From Flavobacteriaceae bacterium (GTDB lineage Bacteria; Bacteroidota; Bacteroidia; Flavobacteriales; Flavobacteriaceae), in NCBI GenBank assembly GCA_015489265.1, contig WFZY01000083.1:1-16898 (forward strand): a stretch of 16,898 bases of DNA, given 5' to 3'. Below the pieces are notes generated by a model. It did no database searches, had not been told where the DNA came from, and saw only the letters and a program-made list of their open reading frames with translations. A program made the translations under genes and the position numbers. This document shows positions 1-7,799 of the stretch, piece after piece (position 1 is the first letter of the stretch; every line of letters starts with the position of its first letter).

Positions 1-314
1 GTGCGAAGTGCGATTCTTGTGTTTCATTTATTGCTTAGGCTTTGATTATTGTTTCTTGATTAATATTCTATGACTGCAAGTAATTAAAGAATTCTAATTT
101 CTGTTTTGAATAAATAAGAATCACGAGTTTAATAGAAAACCGATATCTGAATTTGGCTTTATGTGAATAACAAAAGGTATAATTTTTGCTTATAAAACTA
201 ATAAAACAATCTACTACTGGTATCATTATTTAAAGTGAAAACTTTAATTTTTTATTAACAACAATTATTTAAAAATATTTGTATTTTTACAACGATAAAT
301 TACACCCAATTCAT
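1..314. other. Gene-free leader region upstream of clpC
   Basis: No convincing gene is seen on either strand in this AT-rich stretch. It probably holds the clpC promoter. Two loose matches to the Bacteroidetes -7 box TAnnTTTG occur on the plus strand: one ending in TTTTTG at about 178-188 and one, AATATTTG, at 274-281. The second lies 33 nt before the ATG I prefer for clpC. Neither has a clear -33 TTG at the expected distance, so the transcription start is not fixed. Confidence 0.5.
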
Positions 315-2918
315 ATGGAAGAAAAATATACTAAAACACTCAAAAAAATCATCCTGAAGAGTCGCGATTTGGCATATAGAAACGGCAATAAATTTGTCGG
401 AACCGAGCATTTGGTATATGCACTTCTCAATTCTGAAGAGAATAAACTGACCCGTTTATTAAAAGAAGAATATGATTTGCCCATGGAACGTTTGTTGATG
501 AAAATCAGACAGTTGATTCCGGCAAAATCAGATATTAATCTAACAGTACAAGATAAATCGGTCATCACTTTAACGCATCAAGCATCTAATGCGCTGAAAC
601 GTTCCTATCTGTTATCCAAGACTTTTAAAGAAGACGAAATCAATACGGCACATTTATTTATGAGTATTCTTTATAATGAAGATGATCCGGTTACGCGTAT
701 TTTTAACCGTTATGATTTGGAATATGAAGATTTAAAAATAGTCTATCAAGATTTGTTTATTGATAACATAGATAAAGAAGATTTTCCCGAAGATAATCCC
801 TTTTCAGATTTACCAAGAGATGAAGCTGACAATCCGTTTGGTGGTAGCGGTGAAGGATTTGGCGAAGAAAGACCCCTTGGCGGCCGTCCAAAAAAACGAC
901 AAAATAAGTCTAAAACACCGGTTTTGGACAATTTCGGACGCGATTTGACCAAACTGGCTGCAGAAGGCAAACTCGATCCGGTGGTCGGACGTCAAAAGGA
1001 AATAGAACGGGTCTCTCAAATATTGAGTCGCCGCAAAAAGAACAATCCTATTTTGATAGGAGAACCCGGTGTCGGTAAATCTGCCATCGTTGAAGGTTTG
1101 GCTTTACGCATTGTGCAAAAAAAAGTTTCGCGCGTACTGTTTAACAAACGTGTTGTTGCTTTGGATTTAGCCAGCTTGGTAGCCGGTACCAAATACCGTG
1201 GTCAGTTTGAAGAACGCATGAAAGCACTGATGAACGAACTTGAAAAAAACAAAGATGTTATCTTATTCATCGATGAAATTCATACCATTGTCGGTGCCGG
1301 TGGTGCGCAAGGTTCTTTAGATGCTTCCAATATGTTTAAACCGGCATTGGCACGAGGCGAAATTCAAACGATTGGTGCCACTACCCTGGACGAATACCGG
1401 CAATATATCGAAAAAGACGGAGCACTGGCGCGCCGTTTCCAAATGGTTTTAGTAGAACCCACCAGCGTAGAAGAAACCATTCAAATTTTGCACAATATCA
1501 AAGATAAATACGAAAGTCATCACAATGTCAATTTTACCGATGATGCCATTGAAGCGGCGGTCAAGCTTACCAACCGTTATATGACTGACCGCAACCTGCC
1601 TGACAAAGCTATTGACGCCTTGGATGAAGCCGGGTCACGGGTGCATATCACTAACATTGTCGTACCCGAATATATTTTGTCATTGGAAAACAAGTTAGAA
1701 GAAGTCAAAAACAAAAAACAAGAAGCGGTAAAATCGCAACAATTTGAATTAGCCGCCAAGTACCGCGATGATGAGAAATATGTTGAAAGCCAATTGGTTA
1801 AAGCTCAAGAAAAATGGCAAGAAGAGATGAAAGAATTGCGGCATACGGTAGGCGAAGAAGAAGTGGCGGATGTCGTTTCTATGATGACCGGTATTCCGGT
1901 AAATCGAATTGCTCAAGCCGAAACTTCCAAATTGAAAAATTTAAGTCAAATACTTAAATCTAAAGTTATCGGACAAGACGAAGCCGTTGATAAAGTAGTT
2001 AAAGCCATCCAACGTAACCGTTTAGGACTAAAAGACCCGAACAAACCTATCGGTTCCTTTATTTTCTTAGGGCAAACCGGTGTGGGGAAAACCCAATTGG
2101 CAAAAGTCTTGGCAAGAGAACTCTTTGACAATGCCGATGCCTTGATACGCATTGATATGAGTGAATATATGGAAAAATTTGCCTTATCACGCTTAATCGG
2201 TGCGCCCCCCGGATATGTCGGATATGAAGAAGGCGGTCAATTGACTGAAAAGGTGCGTCGCAAACCATATTCGGTCGTTTTATTTGACGAGATTGAAAAA
2301 GCGCATCCCGATGTATTTAATATGCTCTTGCAAATCTTAGATGAGGGCTTTATCACCGATAGTTTGGGTCGTAAAATCGATTTCAGAAACACGGTTATTA
2401 TCCTGACATCCAATATTGGCGCCCGCCAGCTTAAAGATTTCGGTCAAGGCGTCGGTTTCGGTACCAGTGCCAAACTCTCACAAGCTGACGAACATGCCAA
2501 AAGTGTCATAGAAAAAGCTTTGAAGAAAACTTTTGCACCGGAATTTTTAAACCGTATTGATGATATCATCATCTTTAATGCTTTAGAAAAAGAAGATATT
2601 CATAAAATCATCGATATTGAACTTGAAAAAGTTTATAAACGCATTAAAGAACTCGGTTACGATTTTAAAATGACCGATAAAGCCAAAGATTTTATAGCCG
2701 ATAAAGGTTATGATAAACAATACGGTGCCCGTCCGCTAAATCGGGCTATTCAAAAATATGTAGAAGATGCTTTGGCGGAAGAAATTTTGGAAGATCATGT
2801 CAATGAAGGCGATACCGTCATCATGGATTATGATACTAAAAAAGACAAATTGTTCTTCAAGGTAAAACATCCTAAAAAGGATAAAAACCAACAAAAAGAC
2901 GAAAATGAAAGTGTTTGA
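315..2918 (+). CDS. clpC: ClpC-type ATP-dependent Clp protease ATP-binding subunit
   Basis: AAA+ unfoldase (867 aa) that is expected to feed substrates to ClpP in the cytoplasm. In order I see a Clp N-domain (about 1-150), a Gly-rich linker (about 174-190), AAA-1 with Walker A GEPGVGKS (249-256) and Walker B ending FIDE (318-321), and a middle region with a UVR-like segment (about 474-506) typical of ClpC rather than ClpB. AAA-2 follows, with Walker A GQTGVGKT (586-593) and Walker B LFDE (656-659), then a GVGFG loop (712-716) where ClpP-partner ATPases carry their ClpP-docking tripeptide. Both ATPase modules look intact. The frame extends upstream to a TTG at 279, but the N-domain homology begins at the ATG at 315, so I take that start. 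The next gene on this strand is a tRNA after about 140 bp, so clpC is probably monocistronic. Family assignment is confident; the regulator is unknown. Confidence 0.95.
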   Translation: MEEKYTKTLKKIILKSRDLAYRNGNKFVGTEHLVYALLNSEENKLTRLLKEEYDLPMERLLMKIRQLIPAKSDINLTVQDKSVITLTHQASNALKRSYLLSKTFKEDEINTAHLFMSILYNEDDPVTRIFNRYDLEYEDLKIVYQDLFIDNIDKEDFPEDNPFSDLPRDEADNPFGGSGEGFGEERPLGGRPKKRQNKSKTPVLDNFGRDLTKLAAEGKLDPVVGRQKEIERVSQILSRRKKNNPILIGEPGVGKSAIVEGLALRIVQKKVSRVLFNKRVVALDLASLVAGTKYRGQFEERMKALMNELEKNKDVILFIDEIHTIVGAGGAQGSLDASNMFKPALARGEIQTIGATTLDEYRQYIEKDGALARRFQMVLVEPTSVEETIQILHNIKDKYESHHNVNFTDDAIEAAVKLTNRYMTDRNLPDKAIDALDEAGSRVHITNIVVPEYILSLENKLEEVKNKKQEAVKSQQFELAAKYRDDEKYVESQLVKAQEKWQEEMKELRHTVGEEEVADVVSMMTGIPVNRIAQAETSKLKNLSQILKSKVIGQDEAVDKVVKAIQRNRLGLKDPNKPIGSFIFLGQTGVGKTQLAKVLARELFDNADALIRIDMSEYMEKFALSRLIGAPPGYVGYEEGGQLTEKVRRKPYSVVLFDEIEKAHPDVFNMLLQILDEGFITDSLGRKIDFRNTVIILTSNIGARQLKDFGQGVGFGTSAKLSQADEHAKSVIEKALKKTFAPEFLNRIDDIIIFNALEKEDIHKIIDIELEKVYKRIKELGYDFKMTDKAKDFIADKGYDKQYGARPLNRAIQKYVEDALAEEILEDHVNEGDTVIMDYDTKKDKLFFKVKHPKKDKNQQKDENESV

Positions 2919-2945
2919 TAGTAATAATAAGTAGCAAGTGACTGG

Positions 2946-2970
2946 TAGAGATGTTTTGTTAAAACCTCTA
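2946..2970 (+). terminator. Weak hairpin after clpC, possible terminator
   Basis: The arms TAGAG...GTTTT and AAAAC...CTCTA can pair with a 2-nt bulge and a 3-nt loop, 27 nt after the clpC stop. Only a short, broken T run follows (ACTTTTG), so termination here is uncertain. Confidence 0.3.
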
Positions 2971-3016
2971 TAACTTTTGAAAATATTTGTAAATTATTGA
3001 TTATCTATTAATAAAA

Positions 3017-3049
3017 AGACCTAGCAGGTTTTCAAAACCTACTAGGTCT
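3017..3049. repeat. 33-nt imperfect palindromic repeat, copy 1
   Basis: The arms AGACCTAGCAGGTTTT and AAAACCTACTAGGTCT flank a single C and pair except for one C·A mismatch (positions 9 and 25 of the repeat). A second copy lies at 14789-14821 with the same length, the same mismatch and 28 of 33 identical bases. It sits between clpC and the tRNA gene, 11 nt before the mature tRNA 5' end. It resembles dispersed REP-like intergenic palindromes of Bacteroidota; the name and mobility are inference. Confidence 0.75.
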
Positions 3050-3060
3050 GAATATTTTCA

Positions 3061-3135
3061 GCCCCTGTAGTTCAATGGATAGAATAGCGGTTTCCTAAAC
3101 CGTAGATCCAAGTTCGATTCTTGGCAGGGGTACCA
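3061..3135 (+). tRNA. tRNA-Arg (anticodon CCT)
   Basis: A complete cloverleaf is visible. The acceptor arm GCCCCTG (3061-3067) pairs with CAGGGGT (3125-3131), the first pair being a G-U wobble. The D stem is GTTC/GAAT, the anticodon stem GCGGT/ACCGT (also with a G-U) encloses loop TTCCTAA, and the variable loop is 4 nt. The T stem CCAAG/CTTGG encloses loop TTCGATT, then discriminator A and an encoded CCA (3133-3135). The anticodon CCT (3094-3096) reads AGG, so this is an arginine tRNA. A palindromic terminator starts three bases after the CCA. A loose -7-like AATATTTG lies at 2982-2989. Confidence 0.95.
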
Positions 3136-3137
3136 AA

Positions 3138-3177
3138 AAAAATCCGGCGGTTGCATTAATGCAACCGCCGGATTTTT
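3138..3177. terminator. Bidirectional terminator, perfect 40-bp palindrome
   Basis: Two perfect 20-nt arms (3138-3157 and 3158-3177) meet with no mismatch. The core is GC-rich (TCCGGCGGTTGC), with an A run on the left and a T run on the right, so it can work as an intrinsic terminator in both directions. It lies immediately after the tRNA (+) and 20 bp beyond the stop of the converging DUF4395 gene (-). Confidence 0.9.
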
Positions 3178-3197
3178 ACTGAAACTATTATGAAAAA

Positions 3198-3677
3198 CTA
3201 ACGCTTACTAAAATATGTCAAATACAAACTCTGTAGTTTACAAGCCAGACAAAAGTTGAAAACCAAATCCAACGAAATGGCGAACATAAACATATAAATA
3301 AAAAGATGAGAGAGCAAATCAAATCCCATAAGATGGAATGTACAAACACCAATGGCAAAAATCAAACCGACTTTTGCAGCAATTTTTTTGGTAGCGGCAT
3401 TAACCAAAACCGGTTTTAAAGGCGTGATTTTCATCATTGCTGTTAAAAAATTGCATAAAGGGCTGTATTTGATACCGGCAAAAACCCGGATTAAAAAGTC
3501 TAAACTAATCAAATACATTGCCCAATAATGACCTATAAGCAATGTATAAGCCAAAACAATTAAGACAATGCTACTATAGCTCTTAATCAAGTTTTTGTTA
3601 ACTTGCTGATAAGAAACAGGACAAGCTTCAACTTTGTTTCCACGTCCATATTGGTTATATGAAAAATGTTTATTCAT
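3198..3677 (-). CDS. DUF4395 family membrane protein
   Basis: A 159-aa protein of unknown function. The N-terminal part carries ACPVSYQQVNKN (18-29), which resembles the CPV..VN signature of DUF4395. Hydrophobic segments at about 36-58, 102-118 and 122-142 suggest an integral membrane protein. A Cys-x-x-Cys (C143 and C146, FCLAC) sits near the C-terminus, and C19 is in the N-terminal motif. The paired cysteines make a redox or metal role possible, but this is inference. The gene stands alone, facing the tRNA through a shared terminator and divergent from the IDI-ManA gene across about 125 bp. An AT-rich stretch and a -7-like box precede the ATG. Confidence 0.75.
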   Translation of the reverse strand: MNKHFSYNQYGRGNKVEACPVSYQQVNKNLIKSYSSIVLIVLAYTLLIGHYWAMYLISLDFLIRVFAGIKYSPLCNFLTAMMKITPLKPVLVNAATKKIAAKVGLIFAIGVCTFHLMGFDLLSHLFIYMFMFAISLDLVFNFCLACKLQSLYLTYFSKR

Positions 3678-3716
3678 AGTTTTTTAATAATAGTCGTTAA
3701 ATAAAAAATTCCCTTA

Positions 3717-3743
3717 CAAATAAAATTGTAACTTTTGTTGCAA
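3717..3743 (-). promoter_or_regulatory. Candidate promoter of the DUF4395 gene
   Basis: Read on the minus strand: TTG (3743-3741), 16 nt, then TTTATTTG (3724-3717), one mismatch from TAnnTTTG. It lies 39 nt before the start codon. Confidence 0.45.
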
Positions 3744-3780
3744 AATTAAACAATTTTTCAATAAACCCGTAATAAATTTT

Positions 3781-3788
3781 TATCTTTG
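3781..3788 (+). promoter_or_regulatory. -7 promoter box for the IDI-ManA gene
   Basis: TATCTTTG is a perfect match to the Bacteroidetes TAnnTTTG box and ends 14 nt before the ATG at 3803. Its last G forms part of a GTG at 3788 that would be a false upstream start. I see no good TTG at the -33 distance, so the match rests on the -7 box. Confidence 0.65.
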
Positions 3789-3802
3789 TGCCATATTTTT
3801 TT

Positions 3803-5266
3803 ATGCAAGAAGAACAAGTCATATTAGTTAATGAAAAAGATGAAGTCATAGGATATGCCCCAAAAATGGCGGCACACAAAAAGGCGCTACTGCATCGTGC
3901 CTTTTCGGTTTTTATTTTTAATGATAAAGGCGAATTGCTATTGCAACAACGGGCGGCACATAAATATCATTCACCCACACTTTGGACAAATACCGTTTGC
4001 AGCCATCAACGAAAAGACGAAGCAAATACTGATGCAGGCAAACGCCGTTTAAAAGAAGAAATGGGCATAACCGCCGATCTTAAAGAAATTTTTCATTTCA
4101 TCTACAAAGCGCCTTTTGACAATGGGTTGACCGAACATGAACTCGATCATGTGATGATAGGATTTAGTAACAATAAACCCGAAATCAATCCGGATGAAGT
4201 GATGGCTTATAAATGGGAAGGTTTGGATAAAATAGCCGAAGATATACAAAAAAATCCCGAATCTTATACCGAATGGTTTAAAATCATTTTTAAAAATTCA
4301 TTAGAACATTTACAACATGAATTAGACCTGTATTTTTTAACAAAACCCATTAAATTTGAACCTGTTTTTAAAGAAAAACCTTGGGGCGGCAATAAATTAA
4401 AAACTATTTTAAATAAAAATATTCCTTCGAATAAAACCGGTGAAAGTTGGGAAATTTCAGCCGTACCGGATAATTTATCTGTTGTCCAAACCGGTTATTT
4501 TGCAGGACAAAATCTGCAAAAACTTGTTCTAAAATACCAAGCGGCTTTGGTTGGAAAAAAGAATTATCAAAAATACGGAAACAATTTTCCATTGCTCATT
4601 AAATACATAGACGCCGCAGATGATTTGTCCATACAAGTACATCCAGATGACGAGTTGGCACAAAAACTGCATCGATCGTTTGGGAAAAACGAATTGTGGC
4701 ATATCATCCAGTCCGATGAAAACGCTTGTTTATACATCGGATTTAAAGAGGGCGTTACTAAAGATGATTATATCAAACATCTAAGTGAAGGAAATCTGCT
4801 ACCGGTTATCAACCGGATTCCTGTTAAAGCCGGCGACACTTTTTATATTCCTGCCGGCACACTACATGCCATTGGTAAAGGAATTCTTTTGGCTGAAGTA
4901 CAACAAAGCTCTGATATAACATACCGGATATTTGATTGGAACCGGAAAGGTTTGAATGGTAAACCCCGTGAATTACATACCGAATTGGCATTAGAAGCTA
5001 TTGATTTTGAAATACCAATTAATAAAATCACCGACCAATATACCAAGACACCCTATTTCAAAATTGAAATTTTGAATTTAGACCATGAACTATCAGAAAA
5101 TCTTTCTCAGATAGATAGTTTTATGATATTGATGATTATAGAAGGGCAATTTGAAATCAATGGCTATAGATTTCATAAAGGCGAAACTGTATTTTTGCCG
5201 GCAATTGTTCCCGATTTAAAAATTAAAACCATAGAAAAAGGCAATATTTTAAAAATATATTTGTAA
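3803..5266 (+). CDS. Fused type I isopentenyl-diphosphate isomerase and class I mannose-6-phosphate isomerase
   Basis: One 487-aa reading frame joins two enzymes. Residues 1 to about 172 are a Nudix-fold type I IDI (IPP/DMAPP interconversion), with predicted metal ligands H25, H31 and H68, catalytic C66 (TNTVCSHQ) and E111/E113 (TEHE). Residues from about 180 to 487 are a class I phosphomannose isomerase (mannose-6-P/fructose-6-P), with zinc ligands Q278 and H280 (QVHPDD), E297 (KNELW) and H355 (PAGTLHAIG), plus R375 (DITYRIFDW). Both active sites therefore look intact. The ManA part lacks an in-frame ATG near the junction (about 4310-4340), arguing for a true fusion rather than two overlapping genes. 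The start is the ATG at 3803: the GTG at 3788 lies in the promoter box and IDI homology begins at MQEEQVILVN. mnmA follows after 11 bp, probably co-transcribed. Each domain call is confident; the fusion is read directly from the sequence. Confidence 0.92.
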   Translation: MQEEQVILVNEKDEVIGYAPKMAAHKKALLHRAFSVFIFNDKGELLLQQRAAHKYHSPTLWTNTVCSHQRKDEANTDAGKRRLKEEMGITADLKEIFHFIYKAPFDNGLTEHELDHVMIGFSNNKPEINPDEVMAYKWEGLDKIAEDIQKNPESYTEWFKIIFKNSLEHLQHELDLYFLTKPIKFEPVFKEKPWGGNKLKTILNKNIPSNKTGESWEISAVPDNLSVVQTGYFAGQNLQKLVLKYQAALVGKKNYQKYGNNFPLLIKYIDAADDLSIQVHPDDELAQKLHRSFGKNELWHIIQSDENACLYIGFKEGVTKDDYIKHLSEGNLLPVINRIPVKAGDTFYIPAGTLHAIGKGILLAEVQQSSDITYRIFDWNRKGLNGKPRELHTELALEAIDFEIPINKITDQYTKTPYFKIEILNLDHELSENLSQIDSFMILMIIEGQFEINGYRFHKGETVFLPAIVPDLKIKTIEKGNILKIYL

Positions 5267-5277
5267 AAATTATACGA

Positions 5278-6471
5278 ATGAAAAAAGCAAAAGTAGTTGT
5301 CGGTTTGTCCGGCGGTGTGGATTCGAGTGTAGCAGCCAAACTGCTTATTGATGAAGGTTATGAAGTTATGGGCGCTTTTATGCTCAACTGGGACGACACC
5401 CGCTATACCATAACAGATGAGATGCAATGGATCAAAGACAGTGAAGATGCCCGTAAGGTCGCTGAAGCGTTGGATATTCCTTTTGAAATCTTTGATTTTA
5501 AAAAGAAATATTTTAAGCGGGTGGTCGATTATATGTTTCGCGAATATGAACGTGGTCGCACACCCAATCCTGATATTTTATGCAATCGCGAAATAAAATT
5601 TGATTTGTTTTGGGAAGAAGCTAAAAAATACGGCGCCGATTTTGTCGCAACCGGTCATTATGCCCGCAAAGGTCAAATTGAAAAAGATGGCAAATCCTAC
5701 TACCAATTGCTTGCCGGTGTGGACCCCAAAAAAGACCAAAGTTACTTTTTAGCGCAACTCAATCAAGAACAGCTCAAACATGCTTTATTTCCTATAGGCG
5801 AACTCGAAAAGCCGGAAGTGCGTCGTATTGCCAAAGAAGCCGGATTTGTAACCGCAGATAAACGCGACAGTCAAGGATTGTGTTTTGTAGGAAAAGTCAA
5901 TTTACCTGACTTTTTACGCCAACAACTCAAACCCAAAGAAGGCGATATCATCGTCATTCCGAGAGATTATTATGAGCAATTTGAAACACCCGGAAACTTT
6001 GAAAACGAACGCCAACGTGTAGAATACTTAGGACGTACCTACAACTACAATCCCGAAGACGGTAAAGTGGTCGGTAAACATCAAGGTGCCCATTATTTTA
6101 CCAAAGGACAACGTAAAGGTCTTAATATCGGGGGATTTAAACAACGCACCTTTGTCATCGATACCGATGTTCAGAAAAATATTGTCTATATCGGCGAACA
6201 TTATACCCATCCGGGCTTATATCGTAGCGCCTTAAAAATTGACAATGATGAATTGCATTGGGTGCGCCCTGATTTGGCATTAAAACCGGGCGAAACCATG
6301 GATGTTGATGTGCGTTATCGCCACCTGCAACCATTGCGCAAAGCCCGATTACACCAATTTGACGATGTACTTTGGGTAGAATTTTTTGAACCGCAACAAG
6401 CCATCGCAGAAGGACAGTTTGCCGCTTGGTATCTTGATGATGAATTAATTGGCTCGGGGGTGATTAGTTGA
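5278..6471 (+). CDS. mnmA: tRNA-specific 2-thiouridylase MnmA
   Basis: A 397-aa enzyme expected to thiolate the wobble uridine (s2U34) of tRNA-Lys, -Glu and -Gln in the cytoplasm. The ATP-pyrophosphatase P-loop is SGGVDSS (11-17). The two catalytic cysteines are C102 (PDILCNREIKF) and C202 (DSQGLCFVGKV), the usual positions in this family. GHY (127-129) and DQSYFL (153-158) are further family motifs, and the C-terminal beta-barrel region is present. Length is near the family norm. It starts 11 bp after the IDI-ManA stop with no promoter visible between, so it is probably the second gene of that operon. The operon end is likely the hairpin at 6670-6697, beyond the repeats. It belongs to the same wobble-modification pathway as the MnmD gene at 10695. 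Confidence 0.95.
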   Translation: MKKAKVVVGLSGGVDSSVAAKLLIDEGYEVMGAFMLNWDDTRYTITDEMQWIKDSEDARKVAEALDIPFEIFDFKKKYFKRVVDYMFREYERGRTPNPDILCNREIKFDLFWEEAKKYGADFVATGHYARKGQIEKDGKSYYQLLAGVDPKKDQSYFLAQLNQEQLKHALFPIGELEKPEVRRIAKEAGFVTADKRDSQGLCFVGKVNLPDFLRQQLKPKEGDIIVIPRDYYEQFETPGNFENERQRVEYLGRTYNYNPEDGKVVGKHQGAHYFTKGQRKGLNIGGFKQRTFVIDTDVQKNIVYIGEHYTHPGLYRSALKIDNDELHWVRPDLALKPGETMDVDVRYRHLQPLRKARLHQFDDVLWVEFFEPQQAIAEGQFAAWYLDDELIGSGVIS

Positions 6472-6507
6472 AAGTTGAATGTAGAAACGTACGACTCGTG
6501 CGTCTCA

Positions 6508-6542
6508 ATTGAAAATTGAGAATTGAGAATTGAGAATTGAAA
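6508..6542. repeat. Tandem 7-bp repeat ATTGARA, five units
   Basis: Five consecutive heptamers of the form ATTGAAA or ATTGAGA run from 6508 to 6542, immediately 5' of the larger inverted-repeat element. Such low-complexity runs can vary in copy number by slippage. It is intergenic. Confidence 0.85.
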
Positions 6543-6544
6543 AT

Positions 6545-6659
6545 GAGATTTCTCTCCCGACTAAAGTCGGGATCGAAATGACAATTGCCACGTTTGAAAT
6601 GACAATGTCATTCCGACAGAATTTTTACGACGCAGGAGTAAAAGTGACGAGGAATCTTT
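6545..6659. repeat. Imperfect inverted-repeat element between mnmA and trxB
   Basis: The left half GAGATTTCTC...TCGAAATGACA (6545-6583) is matched in reverse complement by TGTCATTCCGA...GAGGAATCTTT (6606-6659). Within it are a perfect 8-bp hairpin TCCCGACT/AGTCGGGA (6555-6572) and a second GAAATGACA (6596-6604) facing TGTCATTCC. The GAAATGACA / TGTCATTCCGAC phrases resemble a dispersed intergenic repeat family of Bacteroidota, recalled and not searched. No protein-coding sense is evident. Confidence 0.65.
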
Positions 6660-6669
6660 ACAATAAAAC

Positions 6670-6697
6670 AAACGGCATCGAAAAATCGATGCCGTTT
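6670..6697. terminator. Bidirectional terminator between mnmA and trxB
   Basis: A perfect 12-bp stem AAACGGCATCGA / TCGATGCCGTTT with a 4-nt A loop. It is followed by a T run on the plus strand (6695-6700) and preceded by A-rich sequence on the left, so it can end mnmA transcripts (+) and trxB transcripts (-). The trxB stop is 22 bp away. Confidence 0.9.
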
Positions 6698-6719
6698 TTT
6701 GTTATCATTTTTTTGATTT

Positions 6720-7673
6720 CTACTCATCTTCAAGTGATGCCAAATACTTTTCAGCATCCAAAGCCGCTTTACTACCACTTCCTGCTGCTGTAACCGCTTG
6801 TTGATAAACGGGGTCCATTACATCACCGGCAGCAAAGACACCGGGTCTGTTAGTTTTGGTGGTATCACATTCGGTTTTGATATAACCACGGTCATCTAAT
6901 TCAATTTGTCCTCCCAAGAAACCGGTATTGGGTTGGTGACCAATAGCGATAAATAATCCTTCCATAGGAATAACTTCTTTTTCGCCGGTTTTGTTATTTA
7001 CCACACGTACGCCTTCTACTACTTTATCACCCAAAACTTCATCTATTTCGGTATTCCATTTGATTTCTATATTGTCAATACGTTTCACACGATCTTGCAT
7101 GGCTTTGGAAGCACGCATTTGATCGCGACGTACAAACATATACACTTTTTTTGCCAAGCCGGCTAAATAACTGGCTTCTTCAGCGGCAACATCTCCGCCA
7201 CCTACAACCCCAACAGTCAAACCCTTGTAGAAAAAACCGTCACATGTGGCACAAGCAGACACTCCGCCGCCACGTAAACGTTGTTCACTTTCTAAACCGA
7301 GATACTTGGCGGAAGCACCGGTAGCAATAATGACTGCATCAGCCGTTACTTCTTTATTATTATCTATCGTTACCACATGTTTTTCTCCGGCTTTATCAGC
7401 CAATTTTACAGCGGTTGCCATACCAAACCGAACTTCCGTGCCAAAACGTTCGGCTTGTTTTTGCATGTTTTCCATTAATTTCGGTCCTTGTAAACCATTA
7501 GGAAATCCGGGATAGTTTTCAACATCGGTAGTCGTAGTTAACTGACCACCCATTTCCATTCCGGTATAAATCACCGGTTTAAAACCAGCTCTGGCTGCAT
7601 AAATTCCTGCTGTATAACCCGCAGGTCCTGAGCCCAAAATCAATACTTGTATGTGTTCTCTTGTTTCTGACAT
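6720..7673 (-). CDS. trxB: Thioredoxin-disulfide reductase
   Basis: A 317-aa NADPH-dependent flavoprotein that is expected to reduce thioredoxin in the cytoplasm. The FAD-binding motif is GSGPAGY (14-20), the redox-active pair is C141-x-x-C144 in CATCDGFFY, and the NADPH domain has VVGGGDVAAEEA (156-167) and VRRDQMRASK (181-190). The C-terminal FAD signature is AAGDV followed by QQAVTAAGSG. Length matches low-molecular-weight TrxB. The NADPH motif reads GGGDVA where GGGDTA is common, a mild change. A perfect -7 box lies 23 nt upstream, so it probably has its own promoter despite following hisS by 227 bp. It ends at a strong hairpin. Confidence 0.95.
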   Translation of the reverse strand: MSETREHIQVLILGSGPAGYTAGIYAARAGFKPVIYTGMEMGGQLTTTTDVENYPGFPNGLQGPKLMENMQKQAERFGTEVRFGMATAVKLADKAGEKHVVTIDNNKEVTADAVIIATGASAKYLGLESEQRLRGGGVSACATCDGFFYKGLTVGVVGGGDVAAEEASYLAGLAKKVYMFVRRDQMRASKAMQDRVKRIDNIEIKWNTEIDEVLGDKVVEGVRVVNNKTGEKEVIPMEGLFIAIGHQPNTGFLGGQIELDDRGYIKTECDTTKTNRPGVFAAGDVMDPVYQQAVTAAGSGSKAALDAEKYLASLEDE

Positions 7674-7696
7674 AATTTTTTAATTTAATTTTGGTA

Positions 7697-7704
7697 CAAA
7701 GATA
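7697..7704 (-). promoter_or_regulatory. -7 promoter box for trxB
   Basis: On the minus strand this reads TATCTTTG, a perfect TAnnTTTG match and the same octamer as before the IDI-ManA gene, ending 23 nt before the trxB ATG. Confidence 0.65.
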
Positions 7705-7799
7705 CATATTTTTGCGGCTTTTACTATTGGTAATTAATCAATACAATTTATTGTGGAATAAGCATGTCTTATATATGTAAAAGTGTATTTGAATAAGAA

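Noticed and set aside
279..314. A 12-codon N-terminal extension of ClpC from a TTG
   Set aside because: The Clp N-domain begins at the ATG at 315, and the TTG lies in a -7-like AT-rich box.
3788..3802. GTG start five codons upstream of the IDI-ManA ATG
   Set aside because: The G belongs to a perfect TATCTTTG promoter box; IDI homology begins at the ATG at 3803.
6508..6542. Possible CRISPR-like repeat array
   Set aside because: The units are 7 bp and contiguous with no spacers, so it is a simple tandem repeat.
6530..6793. An 87-codon plus-strand frame between mnmA and trxB
   Set aside because: It consists of repeat sequence, crosses a strong terminator hairpin and overlaps the 3' end of trxB; no protein-like pattern.
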